From: Mycobacterium sp. GA-0227b
GTDB lineage: Bacteria > Actinomycetota > Actinomycetes > Mycobacteriales > Mycobacteriaceae
DNA length: 64,000 bases
Direction: 5' to 3'
NCBI RefSeq assembly: GCF_001499855.1
Contig: NZ_LQIK01000012.1
Location: 62,001-126,000, forward strand
Both the position numbers and the translations under genes were made by a program. This document shows positions 38,650-49,614 of the stretch, piece by piece. The first letter of the stretch is position 1, and every line of letters starts with the position of its first letter. The notes beneath the pieces were generated by a model. The model worked only from the letters and a program-made list of their open reading frames with translations. It searched no databases and was not told where the DNA came from.

Positions 38650-39489
38650 CTAGTCGCCCAGGGGGTGTTCGGCGAGGAACGCGTCGGCCACCTGACCCGG
38701 GTCCGCTCCGTCGGCCACCGCTGCGCGCATGTCGGCCAGCGCCGCGGTGTCCAGCACGCCGGCCACCTCGTTGAGCGCCAGCACCTGAGACTCGTTGAGC
38801 TCGTTGCGGCGGTACAGCGGCACCAGGTTCTCGGCGCGGATCAGCGAGGTCTTGTCGGAGAGCGTCAGCAGTTCGGGCGGAATGCCGGGCGCGGCCGTCG
38901 TCGTCCATGCCGCGCGAAATCGGCCGGACCGGACCGCCGCGAACGCCGCTGCGCTGTCCGGATATTCGGTCACCTTCGGCTCACATGTCCCGATCGCTGT
39001 GGGCCGCGGCGCATCGGCGACTGCGACGACGGACAGCTCCTCGCAGTGGCGCACGGCGGCGGTGACGTCGCGTCCACCCAACGCCTCGGCCGTCGCCTCG
39101 GTGACCGCGAGCGCGGGTTTGTCCTCCGCCGATGTCGTATAGTCGCCCGCTGCAACGCCTTCGGGCAACGCGGACACCATCTCGCGGTACACCTGCACCG
39201 CCGCCCGTGCGGTGGCCTCCGGATTGAACCTGTCCAGCAATCGTCCGGTGAGCCCGGGCACGACCCGCACATTGCCGGAGTCCAGTTCGATCAGCGGGTG
39301 TTTCCCGGTCTCGACGTGGGCGGGGTGGCCGTAGGACCGCAAGGCCGCGGCGTACAGATGTGCGATCAGCGTCGACTCGGGATCGGGCGTGGTGCCGACC
39401 GCGATCGACGGCGGCTGTTCGGGCCCGCCGCAAGCGGCGCTGCCCGCCACGATCAGCGCGGCGAGCGCCAGCGCCAGCCGCCGGCCCAC
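38650..39489 (-). CDS. lpqZ: Lipoprotein LpqZ, substrate-binding (OpuAC-like) protein
   Basis: 279 residues from the GTG at 39489. Lipoprotein signal: VGRRLALALAALIVAGSAACGG with lipobox Cys at about residue 20. The rest resembles glycine-betaine/osmoprotectant binding proteins (IAVGTTPDPESTLIAHLYAAALRSYGHPA; LIELDSGNVRVVPGLTGRLL). No ABC permease or ATPase is adjacent, so it may act alone or with distant partners. The malic-enzyme stop is 7 bases upstream, so the genes are co-transcribed. Confidence 0.9.
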   Translation of the reverse strand: MGRRLALALAALIVAGSAACGGPEQPPSIAVGTTPDPESTLIAHLYAAALRSYGHPAHVETGKHPLIELDSGNVRVVPGLTGRLLDRFNPEATARAAVQVYREMVSALPEGVAAGDYTTSAEDKPALAVTEATAEALGGRDVTAAVRHCEELSVVAVADAPRPTAIGTCEPKVTEYPDSAAAFAAVRSGRFRAAWTTTAAPGIPPELLTLSDKTSLIRAENLVPLYRRNELNESQVLALNEVAGVLDTAALADMRAAVADGADPGQVADAFLAEHPLGD

Positions 39490-39496
39490 GTGCGAC

Positions 39497-40693
39497 CTAG
39501 CCGCCGGACGCGTGGTCGGACGCACCGGCGACCGCGCGCGCCACTGCGGGCGAGACCCGGGGGTCCAACACGCTGGGCACGATTCGGTCGGCCGCCAGGT
39601 CGTCGCCGACCACGGAGAAGATCGCTTGGGCGGCAGCAACTTTCATCTGCTCGGTGATGCGGCGCGCACCGGCGTCCAGCGCGCCGCGGAACACCCCCGG
39701 GAAGGCGAGGACGTTGTTGATCTGGTTCGGGAAGTCGCTGCGACCGGTCGCGACGACGGCCGCGTACCTGCTCGCCTCGTCGGGATGAATCTCTGGGTCG
39801 GGGTTCGACAGCGCGAACACGATCGAATCCGGCGCCATCGAGGCGATCAGATCGGCGGGCACGACACCGGCCGACAGCCCGAGGAACACGTCGGCGCCGG
39901 CGAGCGCCTCGGCGATGCCGCCGGTCAACCCCCTCGGGTTGGTCCGCTCGGCGATCTCGGCCTTGTAGGAGTTGAGGTTCTCGCGGCCCTTGTGCAGGAT
40001 GCCCTGCGAATCCAGCAGCGTGACGTCGCCGACCCCGGCGGCCATCAGGATGTTCGCGCACGCGACGCCGGCCGCACCGGCGCCCGAGACCACCACCCGC
40101 AGCGAGGCCATGTCGCGGTCGACGACCCTGGCCGCCCCCAGCAGCGCGGCCAGCACGACGATCGCGGTGCCGTGCTGGTCGTCATGCATGACCGGGCAGT
40201 CGAGCGCCTCGACCAGGCGCCGCTCGATCTCGAAGCACCGCGGCGCCGAGATGTCCTCGAGGTTCACTGCCCCGAACGTCGGGCGCAGCCGCACCAGGGT
40301 TTCGACGATCTCGTCGGGATCCTTGGTGTCGAGCACGATGGGGATCGAGTCGAGGTCGGCGAACGCCTTGAACAGCGCGCTCTTGCCCTCCATCACGGGC
40401 AGCGACGCCGCCGGCCCGATGTCGCCGAGACCGAGGACCGCGCTGCCGTCGCTGACGACGGCCACCATCCGGTTGGCCCAGGTATAGCGGGCCGCCAGGG
40501 TGTGGTCGGCGGCGATGGCTCGGCTCACCTGAGCCACGCCCGGCGTGTAAGCGAGGGACAGCGCCCGCTCGGTGTCGAGGGGCGCGTTGAGCGCCACCGA
40601 CAGCTTGCCGCCGACGTGGGCCGCGAAGATCTCTTCGTCACTGACGACGATGTGGGATCCGGTCACTGGTAGGTCTCTCACCGCTTGCGACAC
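39497..40693 (-). CDS. NAD(P)-dependent malic enzyme, short bacterial type
   Basis: 398 residues. Oxidative decarboxylation of malate to pyruvate. Visible: LSLAYTPGVAQVSRAIA, Lys region GLGDIGPAASLPVMEGKSALFKAF, metal-binding region VNLEDISAPRCFEIE (Glu-Asp) and PVMHDDQHGTAIV, and the nucleotide site VVSGAGAAGVACANILM, with LSNPDPEIHPDEA. It lacks the phosphotransacetylase half of MaeB and is unrelated in length to the ~550-residue eukaryotic type. GTG at 40693 is the longest start; GTGs at 40681 and 40666 are alternatives. It sits next to mdh, which uses the same substrate. Confidence 0.92.
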   Translation of the reverse strand: MSQAVRDLPVTGSHIVVSDEEIFAAHVGGKLSVALNAPLDTERALSLAYTPGVAQVSRAIAADHTLAARYTWANRMVAVVSDGSAVLGLGDIGPAASLPVMEGKSALFKAFADLDSIPIVLDTKDPDEIVETLVRLRPTFGAVNLEDISAPRCFEIERRLVEALDCPVMHDDQHGTAIVVLAALLGAARVVDRDMASLRVVVSGAGAAGVACANILMAAGVGDVTLLDSQGILHKGRENLNSYKAEIAERTNPRGLTGGIAEALAGADVFLGLSAGVVPADLIASMAPDSIVFALSNPDPEIHPDEASRYAAVVATGRSDFPNQINNVLAFPGVFRGALDAGARRITEQMKVAAAQAIFSVVGDDLAADRIVPSVLDPRVSPAVARAVAGASDHASGG

Positions 40694-40718
40694 GGCGCTC
40701 AGGGTAACGACGAACTGG

Positions 40719-40729
40719 TAGGTAACCTA
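40719..40729. promoter_or_regulatory. Small palindrome upstream of the malic enzyme gene
   Basis: TAGGT-A-ACCTA is a perfect inverted repeat 26 bases upstream of the longest start. On the minus strand TAGGTT may be the -10. Possibly an operator; no known regulator matches well. Confidence 0.3.
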
Positions 40730-40756
40730 ATCGCTCCCCCGAGCCTCGTGGTCGCC

Positions 40757-41746
40757 TCAGATGAGACCCAAGTCGGTGACCGCCTTGCGTTCGTCGGCGA
40801 GTTCGGCCGTCGTCTTGTCGATGCGGCCGCGGGAGAAGTCGTCGATCTCCAGGCCCTGCACGATCGACCAGTTGCCGTCCTTCGTCGTCACCGGGAACGA
40901 CGACATCAGACCCTCCGGCACGCCGTAGGACCCGTCGGAAACCACCGCCATCGACACCCAGTCATCGGACGGGGTGCCCAGCAGCCAGTCCCGGGCGGCG
41001 TCGACGGTCGCCGACGCTGCCGAGGCCGCCGACGAGGCACCGCGGGCATCGATGATCGCCGCACCGCGCTTGGCCACGGTCGGGATGAAGTCGTTCTCGA
41101 TCCAGTTCTGGTCGTTGACCGCCTCGGCGGCGTTCTTCCCGCCGACCTCGGCGTGGAAGATGTCGGGGTACTGCGTGGCCGAGTGGTTGCCCCAGATCGT
41201 CATCTTCTTGATGTCGGTGACCTTGGCACCGGTCTTGCGGGCCAGTTGGCTGATGGCGCGGTTGTGGTCCAGACGAGTCAGCGCCGAGAACCGCTCGCGC
41301 GGGATGTCGGGCGCGTTGGTCATCGCGATCAGGGCGTTGGTGTTGGCCGGGTTGCCGGTGACGCCGATGCGCACGTCGTCGGCGGCGACCTCGTTGAGCG
41401 CCTTGCCCTGGGCGGTGAAGATCGCACCGTTGGCCTCGAGCAGGTCACTGCGCTCCATGCCCGGGCCACGCGGGCGGGCGCCGACGAGCAGCGCGAGGTT
41501 CGCGCCGTCGAAGATCTTGTTCGCGTCGGCGCCGATCTCCACGCCGGCGAGCAGCGGGAAAGCGCAGTCGTCGAGTTCCATCACGACACCCTCGAGCGCC
41601 TTGAGCGCCGGCTCGATCTCGAGCAGCCGCAGCTCGACAGGCCGATCGGGTCCGAGCAGTGAACCGCTCGCGATGCGGAACAGCAGGCTGTAGCCGATCT
41701 GGCCGGCGGCACCGGTGACGGCGACCTTGAGGGGAGTTGTGCTCAC
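40757..41746 (-). CDS. mdh: Malate dehydrogenase
   Basis: 329 residues, identical in length to M. tuberculosis Mdh. Interconverts malate and oxaloacetate with NAD in the TCA cycle. Motifs: nucleotide site [21 protein letters not shown], substrate-loop Arg residues in [18 protein letters not shown], the Arg in ALTRLDHNR, and catalytic His in [12 protein letters not shown]. Start at the GTG at 41746, preceded by AAGGAG; the frame remains open further upstream but the conserved N-terminus begins here. It is divergent from corA. Confidence 0.97.
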   Translation of the reverse strand: MSTTPLKVAVTGAAGQIGYSLLFRIASGSLLGPDRPVELRLLEIEPALKALEGVVMELDDCAFPLLAGVEIGADANKIFDGANLALLVGARPRGPGMERSDLLEANGAIFTAQGKALNEVAADDVRIGVTGNPANTNALIAMTNAPDIPRERFSALTRLDHNRAISQLARKTGAKVTDIKKMTIWGNHSATQYPDIFHAEVGGKNAAEAVNDQNWIENDFIPTVAKRGAAIIDARGASSAASAASATVDAARDWLLGTPSDDWVSMAVVSDGSYGVPEGLMSSFPVTTKDGNWSIVQGLEIDDFSRGRIDKTTAELADERKAVTDLGLI

Positions 41747-41820
41747 GTCAGATGCTCCTTGGACAGTCCTACGTTGCCCGCACCGCGGGCGAAATCGGGT
41801 CGGGACTGAAACTAGCAGGA

Positions 41821-41851
41821 CGCCGATGTCGCCAGCCGCGTAGCATCGGCG
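41821..41851 (+). promoter_or_regulatory. Leader hairpin upstream of corA
   Basis: CGCCGATG and CATCGGCG pair perfectly (8 bp) around a 15-base loop, ending 44 bases before the corA ATG. It could be part of a transcript leader or of an operator. Confidence 0.35.
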
Positions 41852-41895
41852 ACGGCCCGGATACGGGTCCTGCGCTGTCCGGGGAGGCTGATGCG

Positions 41896-42999
41896 ATGCC
41901 GTCGTTTCGCCCACTGCCTCCGTCGCTGCGGCCCGTCGGGAAAGCGAACTCCGGTGACGTGGACGCCGCCTCGATCCCCGTGCCGGTGGCGCGGGCGACG
42001 GTCGACTGCGGCATCTACTGCGAGGGAACACGGCTGGCCGGCAAGTACACGCACGCGGCCGCCAAGGAAAAGGTGCAGGAGCTGCGCGGCGGCGGCAGGG
42101 ACGCATTCGTCTGGATCGGTCTGCACGAACCCGACGACCGCCAGATGCAGGTGGTCGCCGACGAGTTCGGCCTGCACGAGCTGGCCGTCGAGGACGCGGT
42201 CCACGCACACCAACGACCGAAGCTGGAACGCTACGACAACACCCTGTTCCTGGTCCTCAAGACGGTCACCTACGTCGAGCACGAATCCGTCGCGTACGCG
42301 CGGGAGATCGTCGAAACCGGCGAGATCATGATCTTCGTCGGGCCCGATTTCGTGGTAACGGTCCGGCACGGGGAGCACGGTGGGCTTGCCGGGGTCCGCA
42401 AACGGCTCGACGCCTCCCCCGGGCTTCTCAAGCTGGGGCCGTACGCGGTGATGCATGCGATCGCCGACCATGTCGTCGACGATTACCTCGATGTCACCGA
42501 CTCGATGGAGACCGACATCGACACGATGGAAGAGAACGTCTTCTCGCCGGCCACGCAGACCAACATCGAAAGCATCTACCTGCTCAAGCGGGAGATCGTC
42601 GAACTACGCCGGGCCGTCAGCCCGCTGACGCTGGCGCTGCAGCGGATCATGAGCGATCACGACGACCTGATCTCGATCGAGGTCCGGCGCTACATGCGCG
42701 ACGTGCTGGATCACAACACGCAGGCCGCCGACCGGATCGCCACCTACGACGAGGTGCTCAGCTCGCTGGTGCAGGCCGCGGTCGGCAAGGTCGCCATGCA
42801 GCAGAACGTCGACATGCGCAAGATCTCGGCCTACGTCGCGATCGCCGCGGTGCCCACGGCCATCGCCGGCATCTACGGGATGAACTTCGATTACATGCCC
42901 GAACTCAAACAGGCGTGGGGCTATCCGGCGGTCCTGGCTGTGATGTTGATCGTGTGCACGCTGTTGTTCCGCGCGTTCCGGCGCAACCGCTGGCTGTAG
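41896..42999 (+). CDS. corA: Magnesium/cobalt transport protein CorA
   Basis: 367 residues (M. tuberculosis 366). A large cytoplasmic funnel domain (about 1-300), then two C-terminal helices. The first ends with the selectivity motif GMN in [12 protein letters not shown] (about residue 330), followed by [18 protein letters not shown]. The tail RRNRWL is basic. Pentameric Mg2+ channel of the cytoplasmic membrane. The start was chosen at 41896 because of a GGGGAGG about 9 bases upstream and matching family length; the frame itself is open to 41737. Confidence 0.95.
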   Translation: MPSFRPLPPSLRPVGKANSGDVDAASIPVPVARATVDCGIYCEGTRLAGKYTHAAAKEKVQELRGGGRDAFVWIGLHEPDDRQMQVVADEFGLHELAVEDAVHAHQRPKLERYDNTLFLVLKTVTYVEHESVAYAREIVETGEIMIFVGPDFVVTVRHGEHGGLAGVRKRLDASPGLLKLGPYAVMHAIADHVVDDYLDVTDSMETDIDTMEENVFSPATQTNIESIYLLKREIVELRRAVSPLTLALQRIMSDHDDLISIEVRRYMRDVLDHNTQAADRIATYDEVLSSLVQAAVGKVAMQQNVDMRKISAYVAIAAVPTAIAGIYGMNFDYMPELKQAWGYPAVLAVMLIVCTLLFRAFRRNRWL

Positions 43000-43004
43000 T
43001 TTCG

Positions 43005-43054
43005 CGCTCAGCTGGGTTTGGCGGCCCGCCGCTCAGCTGGGTTTGGCGGCCCGC
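43005..43054. repeat. Perfect 25-bp tandem duplication at the end of the SUFU gene
   Basis: Positions 43005-43029 and 43030-43054 are identical. The right copy contains the stop codon and last codons (RAAKPS) of the minus-strand gene; the left copy repeats them just beyond the stop, between two convergent genes. Confidence 0.9.
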
Positions 43055-43647
43055 CGCCGTGGGTCGAGGACGTCGACGCCGTCCTGCTCCCACGCCTCGC
43101 GCATCGCGTCGGCACCCTTGAGCCGCACCCACGCCGCTTCGGTGGCGGTGATCGGCGTCGCCGACAGGATCGCCACCGGCTGCAGCGGCCCGGTGAGCGG
43201 CACGTCGTCAATGTCGCTGCGGCTCAACAAAAATGCCGTGAACGGCGCGCCTTCCCACAGTGGCGTCTCGAGGTCGATCAGCGCGTCGGGTTCGAGGATC
43301 AGCCCTTCGACGGCGGGCGCGGCGGCGACGATCGCGATCGATCGCGACAGCCCACGCGGCGCCGGGCCGCGCAGCGCAACCGTCACCTCCGCCCGCGGGC
43401 CGTGCAGCACATCGGTCACCATCTCGGCGGGGTCGAGCATCGGGTGGCGCGAACAGCCCAGCGAGACATAGTGATAGACATGGCGGTTGACGTCAGGGTC
43501 GCCTCCGGGGCCGGGGCCGAATCGGAGCACGTCGATCTTCTCGGTGCCGAGGAACGTGACGCTGGCCGTGGCGGGTTCAGCGGTGACACCGGCCCGGGCG
43601 AAATGTTCGCGCAGATGGGCGCGAACCTCAGCCAGAACGTCGATCAC
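43033..43647 (-). CDS. Suppressor-of-fused (SUFU) domain protein at the end of the sugABC operon
   Basis: 204 residues. SUFU-like pattern: FLGTEKIDVLRFGP, HVYHYVSLGCSRHPM (about residues 58-72), AEVTVALRGPA, and the C-terminal FLLSRSDIDDVPL and FLxxxxPITxxE-type ILSATPITATEAAWVRLKGAD. The family is common in bacteria, often thought to serve in toxin immunity or protein interaction; here there is no toxin gene. Its GTG overlaps the sugC TGA by 3 bases (GTGA), so it is translated with the trehalose importer. Role unknown. Confidence 0.88.
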   Translation of the reverse strand: MIDVLAEVRAHLREHFARAGVTAEPATASVTFLGTEKIDVLRFGPGPGGDPDVNRHVYHYVSLGCSRHPMLDPAEMVTDVLHGPRAEVTVALRGPAPRGLSRSIAIVAAAPAVEGLILEPDALIDLETPLWEGAPFTAFLLSRSDIDDVPLTGPLQPVAILSATPITATEAAWVRLKGADAMREAWEQDGVDVLDPRRRAAKPS

Positions 43648-44840
43648 TCGGCACTAGCTGCCGGCGCTGTGGCGTCATCGGGCAGCGTCAGGTTCTTACC
43701 GGAGTCGGGATCGAAGACCACCAGCTTCGACGTGTCGAACGCCAATTGGATCGTCTCACCCTGGCGAGCCGTCGACTCGACCGAAACCCTTGCCACGAAC
43801 TCGTTTTCGCCGGCGCCCGACTCGGCGGCCAGCTCGGCGAGTTGAGCGGAACGCGCTCCGGCGCCCTCGGTCTTGAAGTGGACGTACTTGTCGGCGCCCA
43901 GTGACTCCACCCTGTCGACCTGCACGTCGAAGGTCAGGGCGCGGATCCGCGCATACCCGTCGAGCAGTGCCGCGTCCTCGAAATGCTCGGGCCGGATACC
44001 GACGATCACGTTCCTCGGCGCGTTGTGCCGGCTGAGCAGATCGTAATTCTCCGGGGTGAAGGTGACCTCGCCGAACGGCAGCTGCACACCGATGTCGGTG
44101 ACCGTGGCAGGGAAGAAATTCATTGCGGGCGAACCGATGAAGCCGGCGACGAACAGATTCGCCGGGCGGCTGTAGAGCTCCTCGGGCGTGCCGATCTGCT
44201 GGGCCACCCCGGCGAGCAGCACCACGACGCGGTCACCCAGCGTCATCGCTTCCGTCTGGTCGTGGGTGACGTAGACGGTGGTCGTGCCCAACCGGTCCTG
44301 CAGACGCGCGATCTCCGAGCGCATCTGCACTCGCAGCTTGGCGTCGAGGTTCGACAGCGGTTCGTCCATCAGGAATGCCTTGGGATCGCGCACGATGGCG
44401 CGGCCCATCGCGACGCGCTGGCGCTGACCGCCGGAGAGCTGGCCCGGTTTGCGATCCAGAAGTTCGCTCAGGTCAAGGATTTTGGCGGCCTCGTTGACCT
44501 TGCGGGCGATTTCGTCTTTCTTCAACTTGGCCAGGGTGAGTGGGAACGCGATGTTCTGCCGGACGGTCATATGCGGATACAGCGCGTAGGACTGGAACAC
44601 CATCGCGATGTCGCGGTCCTTGGGCGCCTTCTCGTTGACCCGCTCGCCGGCGATGCGCAGTTCACCCGACGTGATGTCCTCCAGGCCCGCGATCATGTTG
44701 AGCGTGGTCGACTTTCCGCAACCGGACGGGCCGACGAGGATGATGAACTCGCCGTCGGCGATCGTCATCGACAACTCGTGTACGGCCGTCGCGCCGTTGG
44801 GGTAACTCTTCGTCACCCGGTCCAACACAATTTCGGCCAT
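43644..44840 (-). CDS. sugC: Trehalose importer ATPase SugC
   Basis: 398 residues. MalK/UgpC-type ABC ATPase: Walker A GPSGCGKST (about residues 37-45), signature LSGGQRQRVAMGRAI, Walker B AFLMDEPLSNLD, switch His in VYVTHDQTEAM. C-terminal ~160 residues are the OB/TOBE regulatory domain (NFFPATVTDIGV, VGIRPEHF). It powers uptake of trehalose released in mycolate transfer, with SugA, SugB and LpqY. It begins 4 bases after sugB ends. Confidence 0.96.
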   Translation of the reverse strand: MAEIVLDRVTKSYPNGATAVHELSMTIADGEFIILVGPSGCGKSTTLNMIAGLEDITSGELRIAGERVNEKAPKDRDIAMVFQSYALYPHMTVRQNIAFPLTLAKLKKDEIARKVNEAAKILDLSELLDRKPGQLSGGQRQRVAMGRAIVRDPKAFLMDEPLSNLDAKLRVQMRSEIARLQDRLGTTTVYVTHDQTEAMTLGDRVVVLLAGVAQQIGTPEELYSRPANLFVAGFIGSPAMNFFPATVTDIGVQLPFGEVTFTPENYDLLSRHNAPRNVIVGIRPEHFEDAALLDGYARIRALTFDVQVDRVESLGADKYVHFKTEGAGARSAQLAELAAESGAGENEFVARVSVESTARQGETIQLAFDTSKLVVFDPDSGKNLTLPDDATAPAASAE

Positions 44841-44844
44841 GGAA

Positions 44845-45689
44845 CTATCCCTTCACCGCGCCGGATGTCAGTCCGGCGACGATCCGTCGTTGGAAGATGA
44901 GGACGAAGACGATGATCGGGATCGTGATCACCATCGCGCCCGCCGCGATCGATCCGGTCGGCTCCTCGAATTGCGAACTGCCGGTGAAGTTCGCGATCGC
45001 CACGGGCGCGGTGATCGCCCGCTGGGTCGCGGTCAGCGACAAGGCGAGCAGCAGGTCGTTCCACGCGAAGATGAACACCAGGATCGCCGCGGTGACGATG
45101 CCCGGCGCGGCCAGCGGCGCGATGACTTTGCGGAACGCCTGCGACGGTGTGGCGCCGTCCATCTTGGCGGCCTTCTCAAGGTCCCAGGGGATCTCGCGAA
45201 AGAAGGCCGACAGTGTGTAGATCGCCAGCGGCAGCGCGAAGGTGATGTACGGGATGATCAGGCCGGGCCAGGTGTCGAACAGGCCGACCGCGCGTTCGAT
45301 GTTGAAAATCGGTGTGACGAGCGAGATGTGGGGAAACATCGCGATCAGCAGCGCGATGCCGATCAGCAGCTGTTTGCCGGGGAAGTCGAGCCGCGCGACC
45401 GCGTATGCGGCCATGCCGCCGACCACCACCGCGATGACGGTGGTGATCAGGCCGATGCCTATCGAGTTGATCAACGCCGAGGTGAAGGCCCCGTTGTTGC
45501 CGCCCGCGAAGATCGCCTTGTAGTTGTCGAACGTGATTTCGGCCGGAATCAGCTTGCCGTCCTTGACACTCGACGTCGGTTTCAGTGACAGCGAGAGGAT
45601 CCACAGCACCGGAAGGAGCGCATAGACGACCACCAGGATGTTGACGACGGTCCAACCGGTCGCCCGCGTTGCACCGACCCGCTCGGCCA

Positions 45690-45690
<1 letters not shown>
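44845..45690 (-). CDS. sugB: Trehalose ABC permease SugB
   Basis: 281 residues from the ATG at 45690, which overlaps the sugA stop by one base. Six hydrophobic helices; the cytoplasmic EAA loop is [26 protein letters not shown] (about residues 190-215, read as EAA-G-type motif), which contacts SugC. Pairs with SugA to form the transmembrane pore. The open frame extends another ~225 residues upstream, antisense-like and overlapping sugA, and is rejected as the start. Confidence 0.95.
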
Positions 45691-48175
<2,485 letters not shown>

Positions 48176-48263
48176 TTACGCAATCTTGAGCGGGCGCAAA
48201 CTTTCGACCGATCGCGACGTGTCCCGCAGCAAACACGCACCCTCGCGGCTAGAGGAGCAGCCG

Positions 48264-48788
48264 TCAGATGGTCAAGCGCGCCAGCAGATCCCGGCCGCGC
48301 TCGGCGTTCTGCGGATCGCACAGCACGTCGTAGCGACCGGCGACCAATTGCAGTGTCGAGCTGAAATCTCTTGTGCCGCGTGCCATCGCATACGGGATGG
48401 CCGAAGTGATGAGGCCGAAGAACACACCGGCGATCAGACCGGTGGCCAACGCACCCCACGGGCTGGGGCTGAAGAATCCCAGGATCAGGCCGATGAACAG
48501 GCCCAGCCAGGCGCCGGTCAGCACACCACCACCGAGCACCTTCGGCCACGTCAGCCTGCCGGTGACCCGCTCGACCTGCATGAGGTCCACGCCGACGATC
48601 GTCACCTGCTGTACCGGGAATTCCTGGTCGGACAGGTAGTCGACGGCGCGCTGGGCCTCGGCGTAGGTCGGGTACGAGCCGACCGGCCAGCCCTTCGGCG
48701 GGGTCGGCAGGCTGGCGGGGCCACGCCCGACACCGGCTGCGCCGGGCGTTGCGCCCGGGGTCTGTCCAGGCTGAAACGGACTGGTCAT
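48264..48788 (-). CDS. Membrane protein of the general-stress 17M-like type (Rv1234-like)
   Basis: 174 residues from the ATG at 48788. N-terminal Pro/Gly-rich segment (about 1-30), a conserved cytoplasmic part PVGSYPTYAEAQRAVDYLSDQEFPVQQVTIVG resembling general stress protein 17M, then two hydrophobic helices (VLGGGVLTGAWLGLFIGLILGFF and GALATGLIAGVFFGLITSAIPYAM) and a C-terminal strand region RYDVLCDPQNAERGRDLL. Probably a membrane-bound stress protein. It lies upstream of lpqY on the same strand, 208 bases away. Confidence 0.85.
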   Translation of the reverse strand: MTSPFQPGQTPGATPGAAGVGRGPASLPTPPKGWPVGSYPTYAEAQRAVDYLSDQEFPVQQVTIVGVDLMQVERVTGRLTWPKVLGGGVLTGAWLGLFIGLILGFFSPSPWGALATGLIAGVFFGLITSAIPYAMARGTRDFSSTLQLVAGRYDVLCDPQNAERGRDLLARLTI

Positions 48789-48881
48789 CGCTGCTCCATC
48801 TCCTCTTTTCGCGCCCGATCGCACTGTCGCATTCACCAGGATCAACGCTGCGAGAGCCGCGATCGTGCCCGGCGGGTGCGC

Positions 48882-48887
48882 TAGGTT
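48882..48887 (+). promoter_or_regulatory. -10 element of a leaderless transcript
   Basis: TAGGTT ends 6 bases before the ATG at 48894. Confidence 0.4.
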
Positions 48888-48893
48888 GACAGC

Positions 48894-49598
48894 ATGACAA
48901 ATCCCGGCGACGACGCGAGACAAACGTCATCATCCGACGCCGCCAGCGGTGCGTCGGAACCGACTTCCAGCGGCTCAGAAGCGCCATCGATCGAGCAGTC
49001 CACGGACCAGGCCGCAGCGCAGAGCCAGGGCGGGCAGACCGAGGGCGGACAGGCTTCCGCACCGTACGAAATGCCGGGGCAACCCGGCTACAGCCCGCCG
49101 GCCTACGGCGCACCATACGAGACTCCGTCCGGTTACCCGCCGAGCTATCCCCCGCCGTCCGGTTACCCGCCGCCGCCCCAAGGTGGCTACCCGCCCCCGT
49201 CGGGCGGCTACCCCCCGCCGTCAGGCGGCTATCCGCCGTACTCCGACCCGTCCACCTTCGGGCAGGCGTATCCGCCGCCGCCCTACGGCGCAGCTCCGTA
49301 CGGTGGCTCGCCCTACGGCGCACCCGGCGGGTACGGCGCGACCGGCTATGCCGGCGGCTACGGCCTGCCACCACAGGACAAGACGAACGGGATGGCCATC
49401 GGCTCGCTGGTGGCCTCGCTGGTCGGCATTCTGTGCGGCATCGGCGCCATCATCGGCATCGTGCTGGGCATCGTCGCGCTCAACCAGATCAAGGAAACCG
49501 GTGAGGGCGGCCGCGGGTTGGCCATCGCGGGCATCGCCGTCGGCGCAGCGACGTTTCTCTTCAACGTCATCCTGGCCATCGCCATGCTGGGCACTTGA
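48894..49598 (+). CDS. DUF4190 membrane protein with Pro/Gly/Tyr repeat region (Rv1233c-like)
   Basis: 234 residues. The first ~60 are Ser/Glu/Gln rich; residues about 60-155 are low-complexity repeats of YPPPSG / GGYPPPSG type; residues about 165-230 are two hydrophobic helices of the DUF4190 fold (MAIGSLVASLVGILCGIGAIIGIVLG, then a loop EGGRGLAIAGIAVGAATFL). The repeat-rich cytoplasmic part may mediate protein interaction or condensation, as in other mycobacterial PY-rich membrane proteins. Function unknown. Confidence 0.85.
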   Translation: MTNPGDDARQTSSSDAASGASEPTSSGSEAPSIEQSTDQAAAQSQGGQTEGGQASAPYEMPGQPGYSPPAYGAPYETPSGYPPSYPPPSGYPPPPQGGYPPPSGGYPPPSGGYPPYSDPSTFGQAYPPPPYGAAPYGGSPYGAPGGYGATGYAGGYGLPPQDKTNGMAIGSLVASLVGILCGIGAIIGIVLGIVALNQIKETGEGGRGLAIAGIAVGAATFLFNVILAIAMLGT

Positions 49599-49614
49599 GC
49601 GCTGAGCCGTAGCG

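Noticed and set aside
40719..40729. IdeR box before the malic enzyme gene
   Set aside because: Only the TTAGGTTA half resembles the consensus; the other half does not match, so it is listed only as a small palindrome.
40757..42208. Mdh as a 483-residue protein
   Set aside because: The extra 154 residues are Arg/Pro-rich and antisense to corA; the GTG at 41746 has a Shine-Dalgarno and the conserved length.
43005..43054. Start of a CRISPR-like repeat array
   Set aside because: Only two units, directly abutting with no spacers, so it is a simple tandem duplication.
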